Assembly: GCA_947457605.1 (NCBI GenBank)
Contig: CANGWP010000008.1
Location: 1 to 28,376, forward strand
Length of the DNA stretch: 28,376 nucleotides
DNA from: Bdellovibrionales bacterium
GTDB lineage: Bacteria; Bdellovibrionota; UBA1018; CAIMNF01
Direction of reading: 5' to 3'
A model generated the notes under the pieces. The model was not told the DNA's origin, searched no databases, and was given only the letters and a program-made list of their open reading frames with translations. The position numbers and the translations under genes were made by a program. Of this stretch, positions 16,424 through 27,153 are shown piece after piece (within the stretch, counting starts at the first letter, position 1; every line of letters begins with the position of its first letter).

Positions 16424-17185
16424 ATGGATCAGCTCGCAGACAGCCTTCAAAATTTGTTGACCTCCGGCTCTTTCGGAGGCTCCTTCCTTGCCCTGTTCCT
16501 TGCCTACCTGGGCGGAATTCTTTCCAGCCTCACCCCCTGCATTTATCCGATGATTCCAATCACCATCGGAGTGGTCGGGGGAATCCAGACCCACCACGAA
16601 GAGCGAAACCCTCGGGGAATTCTCATGCGGGGGATTGCCTACGTTCTTGGAATGGCAATCATTTATGCATTCCTGGGTGTGCTTGCCGGAATCACAGGAC
16701 AGGTATTCGGATCGTTTACCAATACCTCGGGTTGGTACCTGGGCTTGTCGCTTTTCATGTCGCTTGCTGCACTTATGATGCTGGATGTTCTTCCGTTTGA
16801 TCCCCAGGCCTGGCTCGACCGGGCAAAAAGGGCGATGGGACTCTCAAGGGGAAGCAAGAGCAACACTGAAAAAGAGGCGACTTTGGTCGGAGCTTTTGTG
16901 CTCGGTGCCTCTTCCGGTTTCATCGCAGCTCCCTGCACTACTCCGGTACTCTCTGCAATTCTCGCCTACATTGCGCAAACCCAATCCGTGATCCTTGGAC
17001 TCAGTCTCATGATCTTTTTTTCGCTTGGCCTTGGAACGATTTTGATCGGGATCGCAGCGTTTGCCGGAACCATCCAGAGACTCCCTCGAGCAGGAGCCTG
17101 GATGAACAGGGTGAAGATTTTGAGCGGCATTTTGATTCTCGCGTTTTCAAACTATCTGATGTTCAAAGCAGGAAAGGTGAACTGA
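16424..17185 (+). CDS. CcdA/DsbD-type thiol-disulfide transmembrane protein
   Basis: About 253 residues with six or more hydrophobic helices. The paired motifs LTPCIYPMIPI (Cys 39) and APCTTPVLSAIL (Cys 171) are the redox-active pair of the DsbD central domain and CcdA. These move reducing power from cytoplasmic thioredoxin across the membrane to periplasmic partners. There is no attached thioredoxin domain. I prefer the ATG at 16424 because earlier ATGs at 16397 and 16400 would overlap the start of the divergent binding-protein gene; no start has a strong ribosome site. The VKOR-DsbA fusion follows after four bases, so the two are almost certainly one message. The specific periplasmic acceptor is unknown. 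Confidence 0.88.
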   Translation: MDQLADSLQNLLTSGSFGGSFLALFLAYLGGILSSLTPCIYPMIPITIGVVGGIQTHHEERNPRGILMRGIAYVLGMAIIYAFLGVLAGITGQVFGSFTNTSGWYLGLSLFMSLAALMMLDVLPFDPQAWLDRAKRAMGLSRGSKSNTEKEATLVGAFVLGASSGFIAAPCTTPVLSAILAYIAQTQSVILGLSLMIFFSLGLGTILIGIAAFAGTIQRLPRAGAWMNRVKILSGILILAFSNYLMFKAGKVN

Positions 17186-17189
17186 ACCA

Positions 17190-18359
17190 ATGAAGGAATC
17201 CGCAAGCAAGAACAACCTCTTCTACTTCCTGGCAGCGCTCTCCGGAATCGGTGCCGGAATTTCGATCTGGCAAACCAGGCTCTTCTTTTTGACCCGGACC
17301 GGGACCGGTGAAATGAAAAGCTTCTGCAATATCGGCCAGACTTTCGATTGCACAGCTGTAGAAATGAGCAAGTTCGCGGAAATGGCACCCGGCATCCCTC
17401 TTTCAGCAGTGGCAATTGCCGGTTATCTTGTGATTCTTCTTCTTTCGCTCTTCGGACTCAGCCACTCGTTGCGAAAAGGACTGAAACCATACCTTGTCGG
17501 ATTCACCGGAATCGCTTTTTTGTTTTCGGTGATCTACCTCATGATCATGCTGACCCAGATTGGAAAGCTCTGCCTTCTGTGCCTTGTGGTTGACAGCATC
17601 AACATCATTCTTTTTGTATTGGCTCTCACCATCCCGAAGTCGGAAAAATCCGGGGATGGAACAAAGCTTGGTCACATTGCATGGGTCGGCGGTGCGGCCG
17701 TGATTGTCGCCTTTTTGTTTTCGAAGGGCCTGAATCCCCAAGCCGGCGTAAAGCAGGATGATCTGAATGACATCGTGGAAAGTGTTCTCAATTCAAATGT
17801 GAATGCGATTTCGATTCCGGCAGGAGCCCCTTCGATTGGAGATGCAAAGGCACCGATCACGATTGTGAAGTTCAGTGATTACGAGTGTCCCGCCTGCAAA
17901 ATGGGCGCCCTTTCGATTCACCCCCTCACCAAACGCTATCCAAAGGAAGTGAGGTTCGTATTCCTCAACTTCCCGCTTGCCAAGGAATGCAATCCGGATC
18001 CCCAGCTGGGACGAACCATTCATGTGTTTGCCTGCGAGGCAGCCGCGGCGGCAGTATGCGCGACAGAACAAGGGAAATTCGCGGAAGCCTATGAGACTCT
18101 CTTTGAGAACCAAGGAAAATTTGAGCAGGGAAAAATTGCGGATTTGTTGATCTCGAAGATCGAGGGAATGGACGCAAACAAACTAAAGGACTGCGTGAAG
18201 CTTCCCGGAACTTCTGATCAAGTCAGACGGGATGCGGAACTTGGCTCAAGCTTAAAGATTCAGTCCACTCCCACCTTTTTTGTGAATGGTCACAAGGTGG
18301 AAGGCGGACTCCCCACGAACGTCTGGGTCGACATCATTGAAAGATTGCTCAAGAAGTAA
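17190..18359 (+). CDS. VKOR-DsbA fusion, disulfide-forming system
   Basis: The 389-residue protein joins a vitamin K epoxide reductase-like membrane domain to a DsbA-type thioredoxin fold. The VKOR part has the loop cysteines Cys 46 and Cys 54 (SFC...DC) and the quinone-reactive pair CLLC (128-131) within four or five helices. After another membrane segment (about 163-178), the C-terminal domain carries VKFSDYECPACK (CPAC 233-236) and a late QSTPTFFVNG cis-proline loop. Such fusions oxidise exported proteins and pass electrons to quinone, replacing DsbA plus DsbB. All expected redox cysteines are present. It follows the CcdA-like gene by four bases, and its TAA shares one base with the tatD start. 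Confidence 0.93.
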   Translation: MKESASKNNLFYFLAALSGIGAGISIWQTRLFFLTRTGTGEMKSFCNIGQTFDCTAVEMSKFAEMAPGIPLSAVAIAGYLVILLLSLFGLSHSLRKGLKPYLVGFTGIAFLFSVIYLMIMLTQIGKLCLLCLVVDSINIILFVLALTIPKSEKSGDGTKLGHIAWVGGAAVIVAFLFSKGLNPQAGVKQDDLNDIVESVLNSNVNAISIPAGAPSIGDAKAPITIVKFSDYECPACKMGALSIHPLTKRYPKEVRFVFLNFPLAKECNPDPQLGRTIHVFACEAAAAAVCATEQGKFAEAYETLFENQGKFEQGKIADLLISKIEGMDANKLKDCVKLPGTSDQVRRDAELGSSLKIQSTPTFFVNGHKVEGGLPTNVWVDIIERLLKK

Positions 18360-19141
18360 TGTTAATCGATACGCATTGTCATCTGAATTATGAATATGAT
18401 GTGGGAAAGACCCCGGGGGACCTCGTTCGCGAGGCCGGCGAAAATGGCGTGGGGACTCTGATCACGATTGCCACCGACCATACGAACTTCGAAGCGGTAC
18501 AAAAGATCTCTGAGCAGTTTCCAAATGTGTACCACACGATCGGAGTTCATCCCCACGAGGCATCTCTCGTCACTCCTGAAATTCTCTCGAGCATGAAAGG
18601 GTTTCTTGCTCATCCAAAGGCAGTTGCCGTGGGTGAGATCGGCCTTGATTATTATTACGAACATTCGGATCGGGCAAAGCAGCGACAAGAATGTCAGGCC
18701 CAACTCGAAGTGGCAATCGACACGAAAAAACCTGTGGTGATTCATTCAAGAGATGGTGAAGAAGACCTGCTCCCCATGCTCAAATCCTACGCGAAACGAC
18801 AAACCGGTGCGGCATCATTTGGAGTGATTCATTGCTTTACGGGAACCCGAGAGTTCGGACAGGCCTGCCTTGATCTTGGATTTTACATTTCAATCTCAGG
18901 TATCCTGACCTTCAAGAACTCAGAGTCACTTCGAGAAACTGTAAAGACTTTTCCGCTCGAGCGCTTGCTCGTCGAAACCGACTCGCCCTTCCTGGCCCCA
19001 GCTCCCCTTCGGGGCAAAAAATGCGAACCCTACATGGTGAAGCACACGGCCTTAAAGCTTTCGGAATTGATGGGTGTAAGCTTTCAAGAGCTCGAAACCA
19101 TCACCACGCGCAATGCGAAGGCGTGTTTCGGGTTGGAGTGA
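18359..19141 (+). CDS. TatD-family metal-dependent nuclease
   Basis: This 260-residue TIM-barrel amidohydrolase resembles TatD/YcfH enzymes, which act as metal-dependent 3'-5' exonucleases. The ligands and family motifs are all visible: DTHCHLNY (HxH), VGEIGLDYYYE, PVVIHSRDGEEDL, IHCFTG and LVETDSPFLAP. The length is standard. The start ATG overlaps the previous TAA by one base, so translation is probably coupled to the VKOR-DsbA gene. There is no sign of functional linkage beyond the shared message. Confidence 0.93.
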   Translation: MLIDTHCHLNYEYDVGKTPGDLVREAGENGVGTLITIATDHTNFEAVQKISEQFPNVYHTIGVHPHEASLVTPEILSSMKGFLAHPKAVAVGEIGLDYYYEHSDRAKQRQECQAQLEVAIDTKKPVVIHSRDGEEDLLPMLKSYAKRQTGAASFGVIHCFTGTREFGQACLDLGFYISISGILTFKNSESLRETVKTFPLERLLVETDSPFLAPAPLRGKKCEPYMVKHTALKLSELMGVSFQELETITTRNAKACFGLE

Positions 19142-19144
19142 TTC

Positions 19145-19618
19145 ATGAGCTCGGAAGGCAAAAGCGAGTGCCCATCTTGCAGAAAACCTCTTCAGTAACT
19201 AAAAACCACGCATGGAGAGCTGCACTGCTGCCCTCTCTGCCATGGACATTCAGTGCCTTTCGGATATTTGCGTAGCATTTCTTCACCGGATGCAGCCCAG
19301 AGATTCTGGAAAGCTTTGATGAACGCGCCGGATTCCAATAAAAAGATCTGTCCCAAGTGCAAGAAAATCATGAAGTCAATCCGGGCTGGAAACGCAAAGT
19401 TCCAGATGGAGCTCGATGTTTGTACCCCGTGTGTTTTGATTTGGTTTGACCGGAATGAACTCGAGCAATTGGTGTCCGTAAACCAACCTGGATCTCACAG
19501 AGAAAAGCCAATTCCGTCCGGGAATGCATCTTCAACCAAGGATCTCTACAACGATGACACCACCAAAAGCGACGCGATTCTGGAATTGATGGAAAGTGTT
19601 TTTGATACTCTGGATTGA
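19145..19618 (+). pseudogene. Double zinc-ribbon (TFIIB-like) protein with in-frame TAA
   Basis: Reading from ATG 19145 gives SECPSCRKPLQ, then an in-frame TAA (19196-19198). The same frame carries on as LKTTHGELHCCPLCHG, completing the CPxC...CPxC zinc ribbon. A second ribbon follows: ICPKCKKIMKSI and DVCTPCVLIWFDRNELEQL, the usual form of the zf-TFIIB family with a WFD-x-x-EL ending. The last part is an acidic tail ending SVFDTLD. Without the TAA the gene would be 157 codons. The 121-codon open part from GTG 19253 has no good ribosome site and lacks half of the first ribbon. The function of the family is unknown. It lies three bases after tatD and converges on the gene ending at 19626. Confidence 0.65.
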
Positions 19619-19625
19619 GTGAATC

Positions 19626-20468
19626 TCAAATCCGCGCTCGATACATTCGGGAAACGACACTTCGATCATCCGCATCCGTCACAACGAAGACACTTCTTTC
19701 CTGAATGACCAGGCCCTCTGGCTTGAAAGGAATGCTAACCTCAAGCCTGTAATCCATTCGGAATTTTGAATCGAGTCTCCCCAGAATCGCTCCTGCAAAT
19801 TCTCCGTCCTCATAGGTGGACTGGGTTCGCTCGGCCACTGCCAGAAACCAAATAGCACCCTGATGAAAGCATGCATCCGTAAAACCGAGACGCTCCCCAT
19901 GGATTTCTCCAAGCTCCACTTCAGTGATCCCAAAATCTCCGGGCTGATCCATCAGAAAATCCTCCAAGGATAGACTGGCGATGGCGTTCTTGCCTGCCCT
20001 TCCGTTTCCACGCTGAAGCAAACTAATCTTCGAATCCTGAATGATCGCCCCCTCCAGGTTCAAATCCGGAATCTGGTCGTTCAATTTTGAATAGATTTTT
20101 TCAAAGCTGACCTCCTGCGCTTTCAGATCAATATCAAGCAAAGCCCCGCGGGATCGATTGGGTTTTGATCCGGAAGGAATGCAGAGAATGGCTCCGGTCT
20201 CTGGAAGCTGGACGATCGCCTCAAGATCGGGCTTAAGCTTCTTTCGAGCCTTCGCGCCTTCCGGCAAGACTCCTTCAAAAAGAGAAATCCTCTGTGCGGG
20301 ACCTTTCAGGGAAAGGGGAACCCGGATCAAGCCAAGTTCATCATCCGAAACACAAAAGAAATGTCCGTTGAACAATAAAAGACCGCTCGCTGCCGAGATT
20401 CTTGGGTTTTCAAAACGAAATGCCTCTTCGAATTGGAGCACAATGCGTCCGTCCTGCCGATCCTTCAA
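19626..20468 (-). CDS. Propeller-like protein of unknown function (DUF6929-like)
   Basis: The protein has about 280 residues, probably starting at TTG 20468, which overlaps the methyltransferase stop as TTGA. A GTG nine codons later, preceded by AGGACGG, is the alternative. The frame is open upstream but only antisense-like text overlapping the methyltransferase gene lies there. Motifs such as ISAASGLLLFNGHFFCVSDDELG, KLKPDLEAIVQLPETGAILCIPSGS, NLEGAIIQDSKISLLQRGN and FKPEGLVIQERSVFVVTDADDRS recur like blades of a beta-propeller in esterase-like or SdiA-type proteins. No signal peptide is seen. It is the last gene of the leftward proS operon. The family name is my best recollection of the pattern, not a search result. 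Confidence 0.7.
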   Translation of the reverse strand: MKDRQDGRIVLQFEEAFRFENPRISAASGLLLFNGHFFCVSDDELGLIRVPLSLKGPAQRISLFEGVLPEGAKARKKLKPDLEAIVQLPETGAILCIPSGSKPNRSRGALLDIDLKAQEVSFEKIYSKLNDQIPDLNLEGAIIQDSKISLLQRGNGRAGKNAIASLSLEDFLMDQPGDFGITEVELGEIHGERLGFTDACFHQGAIWFLAVAERTQSTYEDGEFAGAILGRLDSKFRMDYRLEVSIPFKPEGLVIQERSVFVVTDADDRSVVSRMYRARI

Positions 20469-21241
20469 CCCAAGTGGCTCAGCAATATCCCGGTAGCCAC
20501 CGAAACATTGAGTGATGTGACTTCGGTGCCGGCATTCGGAATCGAACACATCACATCGCACGATTCCTCCGTGAGTCTTCGGATTCCCTTCTCTTCGTTT
20601 CCGACCACCATGAGCCAAGGGCGGTCTTTCTGAATTCGATTCAAAGGCTCTTTTGCATGCTCTGAGGTTCCAAGGATCCAAAGCCCCGCTTCTTTTGCCT
20701 TGTCGAGTGCCTGCTTCAAATTGATGGTTTGAACAAAGGGCACGACTTCGACTCCGCCGCAGGCGATGTCATACACGGTTCCGGTCATTGGGGCCGATCG
20801 CTCCGTGGTCATCACGATGCCCTTGATGCCAAAAAAAGCCGCCGCCCGGAAAATCGCACCTACATTCTGGGGATCCTGCAGGCAATCCAGTGCAAGCCAA
20901 AGTCCCCGGGTATCCTGATCGACGCCCGAAAACAGCTTTTCAAGAGAGGTCTGGGCCATTGGTTTCACCAAGGCTCCATGTCCGCTCTCACGCCCGGAAT
21001 TCACCTCCCGGTCATTCCCGGGTCCGCGCCCCCGCCTTGAATCCTGTGACCGCAGGGAAGGCTTTTCGGAAGCACCCGTAGTGCGACGGATTTTATGGCG
21101 CTCTACGAGGGCTTCGATTTCTTTCCAAACCCCCTCGCTTCGATCCTTCGGAAACGTGATCTCGACTACTTCCTTCGGACGATTTTTGAGCGCGATCAAA
21201 ATCGAATGTGGATTCTTGATAAGAATGTCATTTGAACTCAT
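20465..21241 (-). CDS. SpoU/TrmH-family rRNA 2'-O-methyltransferase (RlmB-like)
   Basis: This 258-residue protein has the knotted SPOUT methyltransferase domain: LALDCLQDPQNVGAIFRAAAFFGI, then WLMVVGNEEKGIRRL and IPNAGTEVTSLNVSVATGILL, the S-adenosylmethionine-binding knot. RlmB methylates a guanosine in 23S rRNA. The N-terminal substrate-binding part is short. It is joined through an unusual Arg/Ser/Gly-rich stretch (about residues 62-90, SRRGRGPGNDREVNSGRE) before HGALVKPMAQ, which probably corresponds to the HQG motif of the family. The ATG at 21241 overlaps the pyrF stop by four bases. The target nucleotide is inferred, and a TrmH-like tRNA target is possible. Confidence 0.85.
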   Translation of the reverse strand: MSSNDILIKNPHSILIALKNRPKEVVEITFPKDRSEGVWKEIEALVERHKIRRTTGASEKPSLRSQDSRRGRGPGNDREVNSGRESGHGALVKPMAQTSLEKLFSGVDQDTRGLWLALDCLQDPQNVGAIFRAAAFFGIKGIVMTTERSAPMTGTVYDIACGGVEVVPFVQTINLKQALDKAKEAGLWILGTSEHAKEPLNRIQKDRPWLMVVGNEEKGIRRLTEESCDVMCSIPNAGTEVTSLNVSVATGILLSHLG

Positions 21242-21966
21242 GAGATTTCCCGCAAATACTCTTCTGCCATTTTTCGTGGATTTTCGGATCGTGAAATGGG
21301 TCGCCCCACCACGATCGCGGAGGCACCCGCTTTCATCGCCTGGGATGGAGTCATTACCCGCGCCTGATCATTGAGTGCCGAACCTTCCATCCGGACTCCG
21401 GGGATCATCAGATAAAGTTCCGGATACTTGAATCGTACCGCTTCGACTTCTTTTGGAGAGCAAACCATTCCCTGAATCGCAGGATGAGAATGCGCAAGAT
21501 CCGCAAAATGATTGACAGTATCCTGAATGGTCCGGACTCCGGTGAGCTTCGCCATTCTGGAAACATTCGCAACCCACTCCTCTTCCAGAAACGAGGTGAG
21601 TACGCTGACTCCCAGAATCTTCGGGCGCCTCGTGATTTCGCCTGCGATCATTGCCTCCTGAAGACGGATGTCGAGCTCATCGAGCATTCTCTTTCCGCCG
21701 GCCAAATGCACGGTCAGGAACTCGGCTCCCAATTTCGAGGCTTTCACCGCGGCTTGAGCAACGGTATTGGGGATGTCATGAAACTTGAGATCAAGGAACA
21801 CCCGCTCCCCGCTTGCAGTGATTGCCTGAATCCACTGGGCATCCACGGACAGGAACAGCTCAAGGCCGATCTTGTAAATCACAGGGAGCCCGTGAAGCTC
21901 ATCCATCAGGATCTCGGCAGATTTTCGGTCTGAATAATCAAGTGCGACGACGAGCTCGGTTGCCAT
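21238..21966 (-). CDS. pyrF: Orotidine 5'-phosphate decarboxylase (PyrF)
   Basis: PyrF makes UMP in the last step of de novo pyrimidine synthesis. The catalytic tetrad FLDLKFHDIPNT (Lys and Asp of DxKxxD) is present. So are VALDYSDRKSAE at the N-terminus, GVSVLTS in the middle, and the phosphate-binding end (MTPSQAMKAGASAIVVGRPISRS). From ATG 21966 the protein is 242 residues, normal for the short bacterial class. This ATG has GAGGT seven bases upstream, better than the TTG at 21987 that overlaps the proS stop. It lies between proS and the methyltransferase gene, all leftward. Confidence 0.95.
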   Translation of the reverse strand: MATELVVALDYSDRKSAEILMDELHGLPVIYKIGLELFLSVDAQWIQAITASGERVFLDLKFHDIPNTVAQAAVKASKLGAEFLTVHLAGGKRMLDELDIRLQEAMIAGEITRRPKILGVSVLTSFLEEEWVANVSRMAKLTGVRTIQDTVNHFADLAHSHPAIQGMVCSPKEVEAVRFKYPELYLMIPGVRMEGSALNDQARVMTPSQAMKAGASAIVVGRPISRSENPRKMAEEYLREIS

Positions 21967-21983
21967 GGATGCTACCTCGGGCC

Positions 21984-23456
21984 TCAATACGATCTGGCGA
22001 AGATCGCCATCACGGTGCCTTCTTTTTTACCGGTCTTGAAACATGGCGCTTGAGCCGCAACCGGTTTGAATCCGTCATCCAGAAGAATGCAGCGAAGGGT
22101 CGCCTTGGTTTCTTCCTTGATTTGTTCCTCTGCCTGGCGATCGAGGCCCCAAGGTACTTTGTAGAATCCGCCCTTCTCATCGATCATTTTCTTGAAGGTG
22201 GCGTAATCGCTCACTTCATGAATGTTCTGGTCCCGGTGCGCCTTTGCCTTGGCAAGGAGATCGGCCTGCATTGCAACAAGTTCCTTCGATACCCGTGCCG
22301 GAAGATCAGCAAGTGGAATGAATTCTTTCATTCCCAAATCCCTGCGAGTGAAAACCGCTTGACCCTTTTCAAGATCCCGAGGGCCGATTTCAATCCGGAT
22401 TGGAATTCCGATCAATTCATACTCATGGAACTTCCATCCCGCTTGCTTTGTCTCATCTTTGTCGACCGAAACTCCCAAGCGATAGGGAAGCTTGCGGGCA
22501 TCCGCGTGTTCCTGGATGGAGGATGCGAGCTGATCCGCCGCCTGATAAACACTCTCTGCCATCGCAGCCTTTGGCACGATCGGAACAATCACGACATGTG
22601 TTTCTGCAAGCATTGGCGGAAGCACAAGCCCCTTGTCATCCGAGTGTGTCATGATCATCCCCCCGATCAAGCGGGTGGAAACGCCCCAGCTGGTCTGGAA
22701 CACGTGCTTTTGCTTTCCGTCCTTATCGAGGAACATCGTGTCGAAGGCTTTCGCAAAGTGATCTGAAAGATTGTGCGAAGTTCCAGCCTGAAGCGCCTTT
22801 CCATCTTGCATCATCGCTTCGATGCAATAGGTGCGGAGTGCTCCTGCAAATTTCTCGGCCTCGGACTTCATGCCGGGCACGACCGGCATCGCTAGTACGT
22901 TTTCAGAAAACTCGTGATAGACCTTGAGCATCTTCTGCGTAAAAAGTTCGGCATCCTCGAGCGTGGCATGACAGGTATGTCCCTCCTGCCAAAGGAACTC
23001 GGTGGTGCGAAGGAACAGGCGGGTACGCATCTCCCAACGAACCACGTTCGCCCACTGATTGATCAAAAGGGGCAGATCGCGATAACTCTGAACCCACTTG
23101 GCGAACATCGAATTGATGATGGTTTCGGAGGTGGGTCTGACCACAAGCTTCTCCTCGAGTTCCTTGGCTCCGGCATAGGTCACCACAGCAACCTGAGGAG
23201 CGAACCCTTCGACATGATCGGCTTCTCTTTTGATAAAGCTCTCGGGGATGAACATCGGAAAGTAGGCGTTCCGAACACCCGAGGCCTTGATCCGGTCGTT
23301 GAGTTCCTTTTGGATCCGCTCCCAAATCGAGTAGCCGCTCGGGCGGATCACCATGCAGCCTTTTACGGGGCTGTAATCGGCCAGTCGGGCCTGAAGGACC
23401 ACGTCCTGGTACCATTGGGGAAAGTCTTCTGTCCGAGGGGTGATTTTTTCTGCCAT
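21984..23456 (-). CDS. proS: Prolyl-tRNA synthetase, archaeal/eukaryotic-like type
   Basis: This 490-residue class II synthetase charges tRNA-Pro. It carries the short form without the editing insertion of the common bacterial ProRS: KITPRTEDFPQWYQDVV at the start, VVRPTSETII and RWEMRTRLFLRTTEFLWQEGHT (motif 2), and MIMTHSDDKGLVLPP near motif 3. The C-terminal zinc-binding-like extension ends in a terminal Tyr (FARSY), as in archaeal and eukaryotic enzymes. Several bacterial groups carry this type. It heads the leftward operon; its ATG is 35 bases from the start of the divergent histidine kinase gene, so the two promoters must lie within or very near coding sequence. Confidence 0.95.
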   Translation of the reverse strand: MAEKITPRTEDFPQWYQDVVLQARLADYSPVKGCMVIRPSGYSIWERIQKELNDRIKASGVRNAYFPMFIPESFIKREADHVEGFAPQVAVVTYAGAKELEEKLVVRPTSETIINSMFAKWVQSYRDLPLLINQWANVVRWEMRTRLFLRTTEFLWQEGHTCHATLEDAELFTQKMLKVYHEFSENVLAMPVVPGMKSEAEKFAGALRTYCIEAMMQDGKALQAGTSHNLSDHFAKAFDTMFLDKDGKQKHVFQTSWGVSTRLIGGMIMTHSDDKGLVLPPMLAETHVVIVPIVPKAAMAESVYQAADQLASSIQEHADARKLPYRLGVSVDKDETKQAGWKFHEYELIGIPIRIEIGPRDLEKGQAVFTRRDLGMKEFIPLADLPARVSKELVAMQADLLAKAKAHRDQNIHEVSDYATFKKMIDEKGGFYKVPWGLDRQAEEQIKEETKATLRCILLDDGFKPVAAQAPCFKTGKKEGTVMAIFARSY

Positions 23457-23491
23457 GCGGGCTAGAATAGTTCGATTTCCCTTTAAAATCC

Positions 23492-25722
23492 ATGATAATC
23501 TCGGTCGCGATGTTGGACCGACTGGAGCAAAAAGAGAGCCGGAAACGAAGGCGGGAACGCGCGATCATGGTAGGGCTTTTTCTTGCCCTGGTCCTTCTGA
23601 CCCTGGTCGAATTCCGCCTCGGAAAGATCTCGGCCAGCCTGCCTTTTGTGAACTCGATTTTCTTCTTCGGGCTCATCAATTTCAACATCGTGATCCTGAT
23701 GGGCCTTTTGTGGCTCATTTTCAAAAACGTAGGAAAGATCTTCTTTGAGCGCAGAAGCCAGATCCTGGGCTCAAGGCTAAAAACAAAGCTGGTGACCGCC
23801 TTCATCGGATTCTCCATCATTCCGACCCTTACGGTTTTCGCAATCTCGGCTCTGTACATCAATCAGAGCTTCGATAAATGGTTTTCACTGAAAATCCAGA
23901 ATACCCTCCAATCCTCCCTGGAGATCACGAATCTCTATTACAAAAACGCGGAAAGCCTTTCCGCCCACTTCGCAGCCCTGATTGGCAAACAGCTCCACTC
24001 GCCTCTCATGAACCGCAAACGCCCTGTGACTCCGGCGGTCCTCTCCCAACTCGAACAACTTCGAGCACTTTACGCGTTGAATGCGGTTGAGATTTATACC
24101 GATCCGCTGGAGGAACCCCGGACCGTCATGGATGCCGATTCGCGCGCGAACAATCCCTATGCCTATGTGCGCTTGAGTCTGGATCGTTTGCGACAGGGAT
24201 TCAACGGTGACAAAGCCTCCTTCATCCAGACCATCGGTCACGCCGACCTCGTGCGGTCCATTTCACCGGTTGTGGATTACACCTCAGGACGCGTTCGTGC
24301 GTTGATTGTGGTGAACTCCCTCATTCCCATGAATCTTACCAACCGTGCGGGACAAATCGCCCGCACTGCCGAAGATTATCAGGACATCAACCCGCTGAAG
24401 TACCCGATCAAGACCACTTATCTCATCATTTTGATTTTGATCACGCTGCTGATCATTTTCGCCGAGATCTGGCTTGGGCTTTATCTTGCGCGGGAACTCA
24501 CGGTACCGGTCGAGCGTCTCGTAAAGGCCGCACAAGATGTGGGCCGGGGCCGCCTTGACATCAAGATCGAGAAAACCGGAAACGATGAGATCGCAACCTT
24601 GGTGGAAAGCTTCAACAAGATGACTTCGGACCTGATGAACAATCAGGCGACACTCAGGCAACGAACCCAGCAAATGGAGGCGATCCTGACGACCATTGCG
24701 ACGGGCGTGATCCTTGTAGATGGCCATGGCAAGATCCTGATCGTAAATGATTCTGCAAGAACCCTTCTCGGACTGGGTGATCAGAATGTTACCGATCAGC
24801 AAATCCAATCCATTTTCAAGGATACTGATGAAGAATCCCTGGTACAGGTTCTAGATGCCGCACTTCACGATCACTCCCGCATGGAGCGCGAAGTGAACTG
24901 GACCAGCAAGGTGGATGGAGAAATCAAGAACCTTGCCGCGATTTCATCTCCCCTCAAAGAACGAGGCTCAGTAGTTGGAGCAGTTGCGGTGATCGACGAC
25001 GTCACACATCTGGTAAAAGGCCAGCGCGAGATGGCCTGGCGGGAGGTGGCCAAGAGGATTGCCCACGAAATCAAGAACCCTCTCACCCCGATCAAACTCT
25101 CTGCCCAACGCCTGCAACGCAGACTTCAAAATCTCCAGGGCAAAGACGGGCAGCTTTTGCAGGAATGCACGACCGTGATCATTCAACACACGGATGAACT
25201 CAAGGAGATGGTGAATGAGTTCTCCAACTTCGCACGCCTTCCCGAGGTAACCCCCGCCCCAAACCAACTCAACGATCTAATCCAGGAAACCATGCAGCTT
25301 TACCTTTCCGCCCACCCGGAAATTCACTTCATCACCAAACTTGAGCCCACTCTTCCGATCCTGAACATCGACCGGGACCAGATCAAACGAGTCATCCTGA
25401 ACCTCATCGACAACGGCATCTCGGCAATCAAGTCGGTGTCCCGTGCGGGTCCCGGGCGCATCGAAATTGAAACGCATTTCAATGAAAAGCTTGAAATCGC
25501 AGCCCTCATGATCCGGGACAATGGCCCAGGAATGTCCGAGGACATCCAAGAACGTGCATTTGAGCCTTATTTCTCAACAAAATCCGAGGGTACAGGCCTT
25601 GGGCTCGCCATCGTTAAACGCATCATCAATGACCATGGTGGGTACATCCGGGTCTCCTCCGCTCCGGACGAGGGTACCGTTTTTATGATTGAGCTTCCCC
25701 TGAAAACGGCTAAGCTTGCGAC

Positions 25723-25726
<4 letters not shown>
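23492..25726 (+). CDS. NtrY-type membrane sensor histidine kinase
   Basis: The 744-residue protein has membrane helices near 25-43, 55-78 and 98-122, a periplasmic region (about 125-305), a helix at 308-332, then HAMP (333-385), PAS (about 392-505), a phosphorylation helix with HEIKNPLTPIK (His 525) and an ATPase domain (NLIDN 637-641, DNGPGM, EGTGLGLAIVKR). This arrangement is that of NtrY, a sensor for nitrogen status or redox conditions. The start is ATG 23492 or the ATG at 23510; neither has a strong ribosome site. The stop overlaps the ntrX start as ATGA, so the pair is coupled. The sensed signal is unknown. Confidence 0.93.
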
Positions 25727-27132
<1,406 letters not shown>

Positions 27133-27133
27133 A

Positions 27134-27148
27134 ACCGCAAGCTGCGGT
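27134..27148. terminator. Short hairpin between convergent genes; weak terminator candidate
   Basis: ACCGCA (27134-27139), loop AGC, TGCGGT (27143-27148) forms a perfect six-base stem directly after the ntrX stop and before the convergent gene that ends at 27154. It is not followed by a T-run on either strand, so it would be a poor intrinsic terminator and may only block exonucleases. Confidence 0.3.
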
Positions 27149-27153
27149 CCGGA

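Noticed and set aside
16409..16597. N-terminal extension of the binding protein
   Set aside because: It lies antisense within the CcdA-like gene and would precede a normal signal peptide.
21822..22766. A 314-codon rightward frame over pyrF and proS
   Set aside because: It is antisense to both genes and shows no domain.
22903..23862. A 319-codon leftward frame across the proS/ntrY junction
   Set aside because: It overlaps two well-supported genes, is rich in Arg and Ser, and has no family resemblance.
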